From Prolixibacteraceae bacterium (GTDB taxonomy: Bacteria; Bacteroidota; Bacteroidia; Bacteroidales; Prolixibacteraceae): 64,000 nucleotides of DNA. How positions within the stretch are numbered: position 1 is the stretch's first letter; every line of letters starts with the position of its first letter. The stretch is taken from NCBI GenBank assembly GCA_003506435.1, contig DOAQ01000006.1, forward strand, positions 1 to 64,000, given 5' to 3'. The notes beneath the pieces are model-generated. The model made no database searches. It had not been told where the DNA came from and was given only the letters and a program-made list of their open reading frames with translations. The translations under genes and the position numbers were made by a program. Positions 25,059 through 33,155 of this stretch are shown here, piece by piece.

Positions 25059-26594
25059 ATGGCACAATCTGTATTAAAACCGGTTGATCGTCAGGCTGGC
25101 CGCGATTGGGACAGTTACTACGAAAGTTTTATCGCCGAGGTGGCCGCCGAAACAAACGAAAGCGCGGCGGAACAGAAAAAACGTATTGCCCGGTTAGAAG
25201 CAAATTTTGAAGACTGGAAACAATATTATTTTCCGAAATATTGTTATGCGCCGTCTGCCGGGTTCCATAAGCGGGCAGCAAAACGCGAGCTGAACAATCC
25301 CGAATGGTACGAATCGAGGGTTTGGGCGAGAGAACTGGCAAAGGACGTCGTGGAAATGATGGTCACCATCTACCAGGCACTTACAAGGCAAAAAAAGAAT
25401 ATTCTTTTTATTTCCAACAGTTTAGACAAAGCCGCTGAATTGCTCGAACCGTATCGTATCAACCTTTGGACAAACGAACGTATTATTAACGATTACGGCA
25501 ACCAATTCAATCCCGGGGCGTGGACGTATGGCGATTTTGTAACCACACAGGGCGTTTCGTTTCTGGCTGTGGGCGCCGGGCAATCGCCAAGGGGTAGCAG
25601 AAACGAAGAGGTGCGCCCGGATAAAATAATTATTTCGGATATTGATACCGACGAAGATGTTCGCAACACCGACATTATAAACAAACGATGGGAATGGTTT
25701 GAAAAAGCCGTATTTCCGACGCGCTCCGTTTCAAAGGCATTACAGGTGATTTGGCTGGGAAACCTTATTTCAAAAGATTGTTGCGTCGCACGTGCAACGG
25801 AAAAAGCCGATAAGGTTAGCCTGGTAAACCTCGAAGATAAAGAGGGAAATAGTACCTGGCCTGAAAAAAACAGCCCGGAAAATATTGCACGCATTAAATC
25901 GAAGATCAGCACGGCTGCATATCAGGCCGAATACATGAATAATCCACTTACTGAAGGATCAGTATTCAAACAAATTATTTGGGGCAAAATACCACCGCTC
26001 CACAAATTCAGGTTTCTCATTGCGTACGGCGACCCGGCACCGAGTAATTCGGAAAATAAAGCAGGTTCGCTTAAGGGCGTTTGGCTGGTTGGTAAGTTTG
26101 AAAACAAATATTACGTCATCAATGGTTTTCTTGAACAAAAAGCAGTGAATGCAACTTTTGTTGGATGGTATCCAAAGCTAGTAAGTTTCGTTGGAGGTAA
26201 AACGCATACCTATTTATACATCGAGAACAATACGCTTCAGAATCCATTTTACGACCAGGTGTATAAGCCTCTGTTTAATGCGTTGCCTAATGGCAATCCG
26301 GGGATCATTCCCGACGAACGCAAAAAGCCAGACAAGTTTACCCGCATCGAGGGCGGCCTCGAACCCATCAACCGCGATGGACTGCTGATACTGAACGAGG
26401 ACGAAAAGGAAAACCCGCATTTCAAAGAACTGGAAACGCAATTCAAGCTATTCAGTCCGAAACTGAAATATCCGGCTGATGGCCCCGACTGTATAGAGGG
26501 GGCGAAATGGATTATTGACGAAAAGGAAAGCTCACTGCAACCCGATTCTTTCAAAATAGGTCATTTGAAGTCAAACCCTAAAAAAAGATTTTAA
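25059..26594 (+). CDS. Large terminase subunit (Mu gp28-like)
   Basis: 511 residues, ATP-driven DNA packaging motor and headful nuclease. The ATPase part has a deviant Walker A near residues 90-98 (RELAKDVVEMM) and Walker B KIIISDIDTDED (near 190). The nuclease half has YGDPAPS (first Asp, near 326), YLYIENNTLQ and a terminal DGPDCIEGAKW with conserved acids, consistent with an RNase-H-like fold. It is preceded by the small subunit and followed by the gp36/portal genes as in Mu-like phages. Confidence 0.9.
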   Translation: MAQSVLKPVDRQAGRDWDSYYESFIAEVAAETNESAAEQKKRIARLEANFEDWKQYYFPKYCYAPSAGFHKRAAKRELNNPEWYESRVWARELAKDVVEMMVTIYQALTRQKKNILFISNSLDKAAELLEPYRINLWTNERIINDYGNQFNPGAWTYGDFVTTQGVSFLAVGAGQSPRGSRNEEVRPDKIIISDIDTDEDVRNTDIINKRWEWFEKAVFPTRSVSKALQVIWLGNLISKDCCVARATEKADKVSLVNLEDKEGNSTWPEKNSPENIARIKSKISTAAYQAEYMNNPLTEGSVFKQIIWGKIPPLHKFRFLIAYGDPAPSNSENKAGSLKGVWLVGKFENKYYVINGFLEQKAVNATFVGWYPKLVSFVGGKTHTYLYIENNTLQNPFYDQVYKPLFNALPNGNPGIIPDERKKPDKFTRIEGGLEPINRDGLLILNEDEKENPHFKELETQFKLFSPKLKYPADGPDCIEGAKWIIDEKESSLQPDSFKIGHLKSNPKKRF

Positions 26595-26595
26595 T

Positions 26596-26898
26596 ATGAG
26601 ATTTAAACAGTTTTTATTAAGCATTTATGTCCGCTTTAAAGGAAACCCGATATTTCTTAAATCGGCTATCCGGAAAGCCGATAAACTTTCAAAGAAAACC
26701 GGAAAACGCTACCGTGTTTTTTTCCTGAAAAACAGGTACGAAGCATTGACCCGCGAGGACATCCAACGCCGCAAACACTCCGGCGAATGGGGGTGGCACG
26801 TCAACTCAAGCAACCTGGAGCCACATTCCTTTTATGATACGGAATCAGTTTCAATCACTAATCACCCCTCCTTTGGAGGGGCAGGGGGAGGCCTGTAA
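26596..26898 (+). CDS. Small head-region protein with repeat-derived C-terminus
   Basis: 100 residues, strongly basic (KADKLSKKTGKRYRVFFLKN). It starts 1 bp after terminase and its stop overlaps the next start (TAATG). The last dozen codons (NHPSFGGAGGG) are encoded by a G/C-rich palindromic repeat (26863-26893), so the original C-terminus was probably altered by that insertion. Function unknown. Confidence 0.75.
   Translation: MRFKQFLLSIYVRFKGNPIFLKSAIRKADKLSKKTGKRYRVFFLKNRYEALTREDIQRRKHSGEWGWHVNSSNLEPHSFYDTESVSITNHPSFGGAGGGL
26863..26893. repeat. G/C-rich palindromic repeat inside a coding frame, copy 1
   Basis: Has the form CCCCTCC-TTT-GGAGGGG followed by CAGGGGGAGG. The same pattern occurs at 28559-28591 (reverse orientation) and 28647-28684. 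Such REP-like units are familiar as ORF-embedded repeats in some Bacteroidota genomes. Here it supplies the end of the 100-residue ORF. Confidence 0.7.
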
Positions 26899-27314
26899 TG
26901 TATTTATCAACCGCCGAACTATCAACCCACCTCTATGCCGAAAACATTGAGGTGATCACCCGGGGCGACGATACCATGACCGAGGCCGCCATCGATGCCG
27001 CCATTCAGGAGGCAAAAGGATATTTGGCAGCATTCGACCGCACGGCCATTTTCGGGGCTGTTGGCACGAACCGCAATCCTCTGCTGTTGACATTTGTAAA
27101 AGACATTGCCGCCTGGCACCTGATTAACCTGTGCAACGCAGGCACTGAATTCAAAGTGCGTCAGGACCGGTACGAACGCGCCGTAAACTGGCTGAAAGAA
27201 GTGCAGAAAGGCAACGTACAGCCCGATTTGCCCGCTCTGGAAGATACCGAAGGCGTTGAAATTACAAACCCGATACGGTTTGGCAGCAACGAAAAACGTA
27301 ACCAGCATTTTTAA
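26898..27314 (+). CDS. Mu gp36-like protein (DUF1320 family)
   Basis: 138 residues, with YLSTAELSTHLYAENIEVIT and a helical central part (AAIQEAKGYLAAF) and KDIAAWHLINL, the pattern of the gp36/DUF1320 head-tail connector family found after terminase in Mu-like phages. Likely acts at the head-tail interface. Overlaps the upstream stop by one base. Confidence 0.8.
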   Translation: MYLSTAELSTHLYAENIEVITRGDDTMTEAAIDAAIQEAKGYLAAFDRTAIFGAVGTNRNPLLLTFVKDIAAWHLINLCNAGTEFKVRQDRYERAVNWLKEVQKGNVQPDLPALEDTEGVEITNPIRFGSNEKRNQHF

Positions 27315-27384
27315 AACCCCCTATTCGGCCTCTGGCCTCATTTGTCCCCCTGAACCAGGGGGACAGAGCGCAGCGAAGGGGGTT
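27315..27384. repeat. 70-bp palindrome-ended intergenic element, copy 1
   Basis: Ends are the inverted pair AACCCCCT and AGGGGGTT, with an inner hairpin GTCCCCCTG-AACC-AGGGGGAC. A second 70-bp copy with the same ends and core lies at 30597-30666. The element could work as a terminator between the gp36-like gene and portal. Two copies in one prophage, both in the plus-strand block, suggest a mobile palindromic unit. Confidence 0.75.
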
Positions 27385-27424
27385 AACCTGAAACTTGAAA
27401 CCTGAAACTTGAAACTTGAAACTT
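27385..27424. repeat. Short tandem near-repeat upstream of portal
   Basis: Four to five units of a GAAACTT-type 10-mer (TGAAACTTGA and variants) run up to the portal start. Comparable simple spacers with different units occur at 15345-15375, 19030-19093 and 30667-30712. They may affect initiation spacing, or they may be neutral. Confidence 0.5.
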
Positions 27425-27430
27425 TTTAAT

Positions 27431-30001
27431 ATGGCAACACAAAAAGACAAACGAAGCTATCAGCCGGTTATCGGCCAAATAATAATCAAACCGCCGCAGC
27501 GGAAAACCTCCGACGTGGGAACCTGGCGCACGGCACTGCAATCGGCTGACCTTGGGCGTATGAAACTGTTGTACGATCTGTACGAGGATCTTCTCATCGA
27601 TGGCTTGCTGGCCGACGCTGTCGATAAACGCATCTGCGCGGTGACCAACTCGCCACTTACCTTTCAGGATGCCGACGGGCAGGAAGTACCCGAAATTGTT
27701 GAAATGATCGATTCGACCGATTTCGAAGAATTGCTCACAACCATCATGAACGCCCGTTTCTGGGGGCGGGCAGGCGGTGAATTTAATTTCGCTAACGGAT
27801 GGCTTGAATTCAAACCAATCCCACCCAAACACATTAAGCTCGAAAACCACAACATCCTTCGTAACGAGTACGACGATACAGGTATCGACTACCTGAACGA
27901 TGACCATATCCTCGTTATCGGCCACCCCAGGCAGTTTGGGTTATTCCTGAAAACGGCGCCTTATGCCATCTGGAAGCGCGGCGGGTTTGGCGATTATGCA
28001 CAGTGGTTGGAATTATTCGGCATGCCGCAACGGGTAGGCAAGTATTCGAGTGCCGACGCACAAAGCCGCCAGCTTTTGGAACAGGCAATGGAACGGGCGG
28101 GCGCGGCCCCGTGGATCGTAATACCCAAAGAGACGGAGGTTGAAACAACAAACAATACCGGTACCGGCAGTTCGTCGGGCGCGCATAACGATTTCCGCAA
28201 AGCCTGTAATGAGGAAATGCTCATTACCATACTAGGACAAACGATGACCACACTCGACGGATCGAGCCGCAGTCAGTCGGAAGTTCACAAAGAGGTAGAG
28301 GAAGGGAAAAACAGGGCCGACCTGCGCTATGTGCGCCGTATATTGAACTGGATTGTTTTACCGCTGCTCGAAAAACGCGGGTTCAAGGTTAAAGGCGGAA
28401 AATTTATTTTCCCCGAGGCCGCCGAGCCGCTAACGGTTGAAAACGTGGTCTCCCTGTCGAAGATCATGCCCATTCCGGTAAGTTATTTGCGCGATAAATA
28501 TAGCATACCGGAACCGCAGGAAGGAGAAGAAATTGCAGGAGAGGCGGCCTCCCCAAAAGCCTCCCCCCAACCCCCTCCTAAAGAGGGGGAGAAAGAAAAA
28601 CAGCCGGTTGATAAGGATGGCAACCCGATTGAAAACGCAGACCATACACCCTCCTTGTCGGGGAGGGATGGGGTGGGGTTTTTCCGCCGCCTGTACGATT
28701 TTTTCGCCTCGGCCCCGGGGAGCGGGGCATTAAATGGCAATCGCCTCACGCTTGATGATACTGAGGGCCTAACTCAAAGTGAGACCCTAATCCGCCGGGT
28801 GGCCGATGGCCTTCGTACCTTCGACCCCGACCTGTTCGACTGGCTGGCGCGCGATTTAATCAGTGCGCTAGATACGCCAGTACAGACAGGGCATGCCCTG
28901 TCTCTTGCTGATCTTGGCTTTGCTTACAATTACCAGAACGACGCTTTCCGCACAGCACAGGAATTAAACCTGTTCCATTTCTCTGCAGCCAAATCGCTGG
29001 CTGAAATACAACGGCTGAACGAGCTGTACAGGCAAAGCAAGTCATTTGAGGACTTCTATAAAGCGGCATCTGCCGAGTTGGATGTTTTTAATAAAACATG
29101 GCAAAAAACCGAATGGCAAACTGCCGGGCTGATTGCTGCCAGCACGCAGAATTACAACCGGCTGGCTGCCAAAACAAAACTATTTCCCTACTGGGAATAC
29201 CGAACGGTTGGCGACGATAAGGTACGGCCTGAACATGCCAAACTGCACGGGGTAATACTACCGGCAAATGACCCACGATGGAAAAAGATTTGGCCGCCAA
29301 ACGGCTGGAAATGCCGCTGCTACGTGGTTGCACGTATGGCACACGAAGTAAAAGATGTTGATTTCGACGCGATGCGCGCCAGGGTAGATGCTTATTTTGA
29401 AACCGAAGAATGGAAGTCTGCCGAGGCACAGGGATTTGGCGTGAACCGCGCCCTGTCGCCCGAACTGTTCAAAGCCGACCAGATGTATATTAAGAAGTTC
29501 CCGAACCAGGCTGCCAAACTGCTGAAGGATGTCAACTTTAACAGCTATGGGCTAAAATCGTACAAAGCCATGCGCGGGGCTGTTACGGGCGATTTGCCGC
29601 TATACGATGGTACAGCGGGTGACTTTATCGCCTCGCTGCAAAAACAGGCCGGGAAAAGCCTGTTTACCGATTACAACGGGCGGGCTATCGAGTTCGACGA
29701 ATCGGTTTTCCTGAAAGGCCATAGCCCAGCGAAATATGCAGCCCGTACAAAGTATTTCAAAGCCGTTTCAGAAACATTGAAATCGCCCGACGAGGTTTGG
29801 ATAAATAATGTTGATTCGACAGAAAAACTTTTTAACCAGTATGTTTTTCTGAAATATTATAAAGATGTGACACTGGCCGTGATAGGCGCTATTGAGGAAG
29901 GAACAGTTTACAGGGTTAAAACATGGTTCCCGGTGCGCGAAAATGCGCGTACAAAATACGCGTACCGATGGGGGTTGCTCATTAAAAAACCCGGCAATTA
30001 A
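27431..30001 (+). CDS. Portal (DUF935/gp29)-MuF (gp30) fusion with C-terminal nuclease-like domain
   Basis: 856 residues. Residues 1-365 are a DUF935 portal (GTWRTALQSADLGRMKLLYD, and a GGFGDYAQWLELFGMPQRVG segment). Residues 370-420 are a Pro/Gly-rich linker created largely by two palindromic repeats. Residues about 480-640 are a Mu-F minor head domain (EYRTVGDDKVRPEHAKLHG, NGWKCRCYVVARM). Residues about 750-853 (DEVWINNVDS, VIGAIEEGTVYRVKTWFP, AYRWGLLIKK) resemble the BECR-type nuclease/effector domains often appended to MuF proteins. In Mu the portal and MuF proteins are separate genes. Start ATG at 27431 (MATQKDK). No immunity gene is evident. Confidence 0.85.
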   Translation: MATQKDKRSYQPVIGQIIIKPPQRKTSDVGTWRTALQSADLGRMKLLYDLYEDLLIDGLLADAVDKRICAVTNSPLTFQDADGQEVPEIVEMIDSTDFEELLTTIMNARFWGRAGGEFNFANGWLEFKPIPPKHIKLENHNILRNEYDDTGIDYLNDDHILVIGHPRQFGLFLKTAPYAIWKRGGFGDYAQWLELFGMPQRVGKYSSADAQSRQLLEQAMERAGAAPWIVIPKETEVETTNNTGTGSSSGAHNDFRKACNEEMLITILGQTMTTLDGSSRSQSEVHKEVEEGKNRADLRYVRRILNWIVLPLLEKRGFKVKGGKFIFPEAAEPLTVENVVSLSKIMPIPVSYLRDKYSIPEPQEGEEIAGEAASPKASPQPPPKEGEKEKQPVDKDGNPIENADHTPSLSGRDGVGFFRRLYDFFASAPGSGALNGNRLTLDDTEGLTQSETLIRRVADGLRTFDPDLFDWLARDLISALDTPVQTGHALSLADLGFAYNYQNDAFRTAQELNLFHFSAAKSLAEIQRLNELYRQSKSFEDFYKAASAELDVFNKTWQKTEWQTAGLIAASTQNYNRLAAKTKLFPYWEYRTVGDDKVRPEHAKLHGVILPANDPRWKKIWPPNGWKCRCYVVARMAHEVKDVDFDAMRARVDAYFETEEWKSAEAQGFGVNRALSPELFKADQMYIKKFPNQAAKLLKDVNFNSYGLKSYKAMRGAVTGDLPLYDGTAGDFIASLQKQAGKSLFTDYNGRAIEFDESVFLKGHSPAKYAARTKYFKAVSETLKSPDEVWINNVDSTEKLFNQYVFLKYYKDVTLAVIGAIEEGTVYRVKTWFPVRENARTKYAYRWGLLIKKPGN
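28559..28591. repeat. G/C-rich palindromic repeat in the portal-MuF linker, copy 2 (reverse)
   Basis: Reverse-oriented copy with arms CCCCCTC-TTTA-GGAGGGGG and a following GGGGGGAGG block when read on the minus strand. It encodes the proline-rich part of the interdomain linker (SPQPPPKEGE), so it is tolerated as an in-frame insertion. Confidence 0.65.
28647..28684. repeat. G/C-rich palindromic repeat in the portal-MuF linker, copy 3
   Basis: Has CACCCTCC, TTGT, CGGGGAGGG, then ATGGGGTGGGG, parallel to copy 1. It encodes HTPSLSGRDGVGF in the linker. The stretch between copies 2 and 3 is a short unique sequence. Confidence 0.65.
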
Positions 30002-30012
30002 CCGGGTTCTTT
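29988..30012 (+). terminator. Terminator-like hairpin at the portal stop
   Basis: A 7-bp stem (AACCCGG with CCGGGTT) whose loop contains the portal stop codon, followed by CTTTTC. It probably attenuates transcription before the gpG-like gene. Confidence 0.55.
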
Positions 30013-30127
30013 TCGGGGCTTGATGTCGGCACGCTGTGTTCAGCCTTCGTTGTCCCTCCGCCCCGGGTTACTGGCAACTCATTACGCCGCACCGACAACT
30101 GGTACAAATATATGAAACTATTTGATT

Positions 30128-30598
30128 ATGACACTCGATGAACTTGAAAATTATTTTGCCGAACTGCCCGACCAGATCATGGACGCGGTACCAGATATTG
30201 TGGCTGAAACGGCTGTGGAGTATTTCAAGGAATCGTTTACCCTGAAGGAATTCGACAAAAACCCGTGGCAACCGGCAAAACGAGAGAAACAAACCGGTTC
30301 GCTGATGGTCGAAAGCGGCAACCTGGTAAACAGCATAAACGCGCCGGTGGTGACCCGCGAGCGGGTGGTTGTGCAGGCCGGTAACGACAAGGTGCCGTAT
30401 GCCCAGGCACACAACGAGGGCTATGTTGGCCCGGTGACCATACCAACCCATAGCCGCAAAACAAAGAACGGCATGGCCGAGGTAAAGGAACACACCATAA
30501 ACCAAAACCTGCCACAGCGGCAGTTTTTAGGCGAATCTGAAGAATTGATGGACATGATTAAGGAGCGGATTGATGCACACCTGGATAGTGTTTTATAA
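30128..30598 (+). CDS. Phage virion morphogenesis protein (gpG/tail completion family)
   Basis: 156 residues, with FKESFTLKEFDKNPWQPAKR, then SGNLVNSI and PYAQAHNEG, the signature pattern of the Mu gpG/phage virion morphogenesis family that completes the head-tail connection. Start set at the ATG at 30128; an upstream TTG at 30122 is in frame. It lies between the portal-MuF gene and the neck gene. Confidence 0.85.
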   Translation: MTLDELENYFAELPDQIMDAVPDIVAETAVEYFKESFTLKEFDKNPWQPAKREKQTGSLMVESGNLVNSINAPVVTRERVVVQAGNDKVPYAQAHNEGYVGPVTIPTHSRKTKNGMAEVKEHTINQNLPQRQFLGESEELMDMIKERIDAHLDSVL

Positions 30599-30666
30599 CC
30601 CCCTATCCCGGTTTCACCGGGATTTGTCCCCCTGAATCAGGGGGACAAAGCGCAGCGAAGTGGGTT
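30597..30666. repeat. 70-bp palindrome-ended intergenic element, copy 2
   Basis: Same length, ends and core as 27315-27384 (GTCCCCCTG-AATC-AGGGGGAC, then the shared AGCGCAGCGAAG). The left end starts at the stop codon of the gpG-like gene. The variable inner part, TCCCGGTTTCACCGGGA, is itself a hairpin here but not in copy 1. Confidence 0.75.
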
Positions 30667-30712
30667 TGGCTGCTTACTAATTACTTACGACTACTTACTA
30701 ATTACTAAAAAT

Positions 30713-31147
30713 ATGAACAAACAAATTTTTACCGCTGTATGCGACCGCCTGAAAAGCCAGGTTACCGAACTACGTTGGATCGACTGGGACGACGGGCAGG
30801 CCGACATCATTAACGAACGCCCGCAGGTGGCTTTCCCTGCCGCGCTGGTCGATATTGTTTACCCCTCGTGCGAGGACGAAACAGATACCGACCAACTGGT
30901 GAAGGCAAACATTATAATTCGCCTTTTTTTCGAGCCACGGGGGGCAACCAACACAAAAAGCCCGGTACGAGCCACCGCGCTGGCCTCCTTCGATGTAATT
31001 GATAAGGTACATGCTGCGATGCAGGGGTGGAACAACTCCGGCGCTTTCGCGCACCTGAGCCGCAGCTCGGCTACCCGCGAAAAACGAAGGGATGGCTACA
31101 AGGCCTATAAATTGACGTATGGAACTACGTTTATCGAAAGCGCGTAG
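30713..31147 (+). CDS. Putative neck/tail completion protein
   Basis: 144 residues beginning NKQIFTAVCDRLKSQVTELR, with VAFPAALVDIVYPSCEDETD and a C-terminal beta strand (YKAYKLTYGTTF). Last gene of the plus-strand structural block, just before a strong two-way terminator. Size and place fit a tail terminator or neck protein. No firm family recognised. Confidence 0.65.
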   Translation: MNKQIFTAVCDRLKSQVTELRWIDWDDGQADIINERPQVAFPAALVDIVYPSCEDETDTDQLVKANIIIRLFFEPRGATNTKSPVRATALASFDVIDKVHAAMQGWNNSGAFAHLSRSSATREKRRDGYKAYKLTYGTTFIESA

Positions 31148-31154
31148 GAAAAAG

Positions 31155-31189
31155 AAAACCCCGAAGGTTTCGTAAACCTTCGGGGTTTT
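31155..31189. terminator. Strong bidirectional terminator between convergent blocks
   Basis: A 16-bp perfect inverted repeat (31155-31170 with 31174-31189), with A and T runs on its two outer sides, so it works in both directions. It separates the rightward structural genes from the leftward early operon. A second hairpin (GGCG/CGCC with eight T) follows at about 31199-31228. Confidence 0.9.
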
Positions 31190-31224
31190 TAAATAAGAAA
31201 GGCGACCAACTGGCCGCCTTTTTT

Positions 31225-31623
31225 TTATTGTGCATATATTGTTTCTCTAGCTGTAACCTCATTAATAATTGCAAAAAAATGAATGCTTTTTGAATATTTT
31301 TCACCATTGTCAATAATTATATATTTAGTTACTTTTGAATCTTCAGGATTAGGATCGGTGCAAAAATACCATATTGCATTCGGATGCATAGTTCTAAAAT
31401 CTTTTTTAACAATTTTATCAATATTAAGTATATAAGATTTATTTGTATCATTGTTTTTAACCTTCACTTCTGTATCACTGAAAACAAATTGCATACTTAA
31501 AAAACTTGGATCATACTCAATTTTACTTTTCATTAAAATTTTCGTTGTAACAACTTCTTGTCCACTGGCAAAAAATTGAAATCCAAATACAATCAATAAA
31601 ACAGATACAATTTTTTTCATCAT
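31225..31623 (-). CDS. Small secreted protein of unknown function (cargo gene)
   Basis: 132 residues with a clear signal peptide (KKIVSVLLIVFGFQFFASGQ) and a beta-rich mature part. Start set at 31623 (MMKKIVS); the longer frame to 31731 lies in another gene. Last gene of the minus-strand early block. Being secreted and unrelated to virion assembly, it is probably a lysogenic-conversion (moron) gene. Confidence 0.7.
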   Translation of the reverse strand: MMKKIVSVLLIVFGFQFFASGQEVVTTKILMKSKIEYDPSFLSMQFVFSDTEVKVKNNDTNKSYILNIDKIVKKDFRTMHPNAIWYFCTDPNPEDSKVTKYIIIDNGEKYSKSIHFFAIINEVTARETIYAQ

Positions 31624-31630
31624 ATAAAAC

Positions 31631-31975
31631 TTAGGAATATAAATAAGGTTGTAATTTTTTGAAATTAAGTTGTTTAACCCGTGAGCTAATCGTAAATATA
31701 TCAACAAATACCCATATCCCAAAGCCACCAATGGTTACTAATTTAAGTATTCCTAGGCCAACATCTCCAAGTATAATCCTGTCGATAAAACAAAGGAAAG
31801 GCACAAACAAATACAACAAAAGCCAGGTAGTTGGGTTTTTAAAACTAATCATTGAAATAGCAGAAAAAGAATCGTCTGACATTGTTTTCATTTTTTCTAA
31901 CAACATAAAACTGTTTGCTTCGGGAAACTTATTGCCATGCTGGGCTAAAAATAAGTTGATTTTGTTTTGTTCCAT
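31631..31975 (-). CDS. TM2-domain membrane protein
   Basis: 114 residues. A TM2 domain with two transmembrane helices is visible at residues about 50-95 (WLLLYLFVPFLCFIDRIILG, then GLGILKLVTIGGFGIWVFVD). An N-terminal charged helix precedes it. Role unknown; probably carried with the adjacent secreted protein as lysogenic cargo. Confidence 0.8.
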   Translation of the reverse strand: MEQNKINLFLAQHGNKFPEANSFMLLEKMKTMSDDSFSAISMISFKNPTTWLLLYLFVPFLCFIDRIILGDVGLGILKLVTIGGFGIWVFVDIFTISSRVKQLNFKKLQPYLYS

Positions 31976-32060
31976 AAAGATTAAAATATTTTGGTGCGGG
32001 CTGTTACACCCGCGCCGGGTTAATAATTAAGGGTAAATTTAAATCATTATTTTGTCATTG

Positions 32061-32222
32061 TCAATTCAGGTATAACAGCCTGCTTTTGAATGGTACAATG
32101 CTTTTGGGCGGCGACAATTGCGCCTGTAGCTCTTTTATACGCCTTTCCAGTTCTTCTTTCTCGGCTGCAATTTTACAATACTTATCGACAAGCGTTTTTA
32201 TGGCCAGCTCATTTTTGTCCAT
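32061..32222 (-). CDS. Small coiled-coil protein
   Basis: 53 residues: an amphipathic helix with AAEKEELERRIKELQAQL, then a short basic tail. The ATG at 32222 overlaps the 3' end of the upstream small gene by 14 bp, as usual within this operon. Possibly a small regulator or scaffold. Function unknown. Confidence 0.6.
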   Translation of the reverse strand: MDKNELAIKTLVDKYCKIAAEKEELERRIKELQAQLSPPKSIVPFKSRLLYLN

Positions 32223-32400
32223 GACCTGCCCCCTTTCCGCGTTGGTTGCTCAACTCTTTTAACCGGAGCATATTTTTTGCCACAGCGGGCGGACATTTAG
32301 GGTTTTCGGCAATGGCCCACAGTGGGCGGCCTTGCTGCATCAGCTTTTGGCTTTCGGCGGCCAGCTCTTCGGTGGTGAAGTATTTATCCCGGTTACTCAT
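32209..32400 (-). CDS. Small phage protein, unknown
   Basis: 63 residues (YFTTEELAAESQKLMQQGRP, then NPKCPPAVAKNMLRLKEL). It overlaps its neighbours by a few bases on each side, consistent with translational coupling. No motif recognised beyond predicted helices. Confidence 0.65.
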   Translation of the reverse strand: MSNRDKYFTTEELAAESQKLMQQGRPLWAIAENPKCPPAVAKNMLRLKELSNQRGKGAGHGQK

Positions 32401-33125
32401 AACAAACCTCCTTTCCGCATTTTAGTAAACAGGCTCATGCGTAGTGCAGTATCTTCAATTTGCAAAAGCTGCTCAATGGTTTCGGTATCTACCTTTGCAT
32501 TGCGGGCAATAAGGTTGCGGCAGGCCAAGGTAATGGCCTTTTGCTTTTCTTCGCTTACCAGCCACGGGCTTTTTTTAATAAGCGAAAAAACAGATGCGTT
32601 TATTCCTAACCGGCGCGACAGTTCGTTAGCCGAGCCGCATGCAATAATGGCGCTCTCAATGGCTTCCCACATCTCGCTGAACTCGGGGTGTTTGGTGTAC
32701 CGCTGCTGAAGCCGCAGCGAATGTTGCTGAAACCCAGAAAGCTGCACCGCAGGTTTATCCTGCTTTTTCTCCACTTTGTCGAGAATTAAGTCTTCGGCCC
32801 AGTCGCGAAATAAACGCGCCCGGTCGCTCTTAATGAAAAAACCAAGCCGTACTATGCCGCGCTTGGTCCAAAATACTTTATTGTGAACTGATTGTAATCC
32901 GCTGTTTGAAAAACAAACAGCAGTACCAAAGTGTTTGCCTTCATGAAATTCTTCTTTATTTCTATGAAGCTGGTTTCTTATGTTGCCTTCCGAAACTCCA
33001 TATCCAGTAGCAACATCTTTTGAAGACATTAGAAATTCGTGGCTCGAATCAGGTAGGATTGTTACGGTCAAACCTTCCGTAACCCGCAAACTCATGGTTT
33101 GCTTTTCATTCTTTTCGACAGTCAT
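32397..33125 (-). CDS. Phage antirepressor-like DNA-binding protein
   Basis: 242 residues. The N-terminal half has SSKDVATGYGVSEGNIRNQL and FWTKRGIVRLGFFIKSDRAR, then LFRDWAEDLIL, a BRO-N/ORF6N-like antirepressor pattern. The C-terminal half holds a second helical region (ANELSRRLGINASVFSLIKK) like an HTH. Start set to ATG 33125 (MTVEKNEK), since 33161 is a TTG. It shares the EKNEKQ opening with the gene at 34028-34864. A structured element lies immediately upstream (33156-33296), so its expression may be controlled at RNA level. Confidence 0.72.
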   Translation of the reverse strand: MTVEKNEKQTMSLRVTEGLTVTILPDSSHEFLMSSKDVATGYGVSEGNIRNQLHRNKEEFHEGKHFGTAVCFSNSGLQSVHNKVFWTKRGIVRLGFFIKSDRARLFRDWAEDLILDKVEKKQDKPAVQLSGFQQHSLRLQQRYTKHPEFSEMWEAIESAIIACGSANELSRRLGINASVFSLIKKSPWLVSEEKQKAITLACRNLIARNAKVDTETIEQLLQIEDTALRMSLFTKMRKGGLL

Positions 33126-33155
33126 GTTAAAGAATTTAAGGTAATAAAATAAAAA

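Noticed and set aside
27383..27925. 180-residue minus-strand ORF at the portal start
   Set aside because: Antisense to the portal domain, and its end derives from the tandem GAAACTT repeats.
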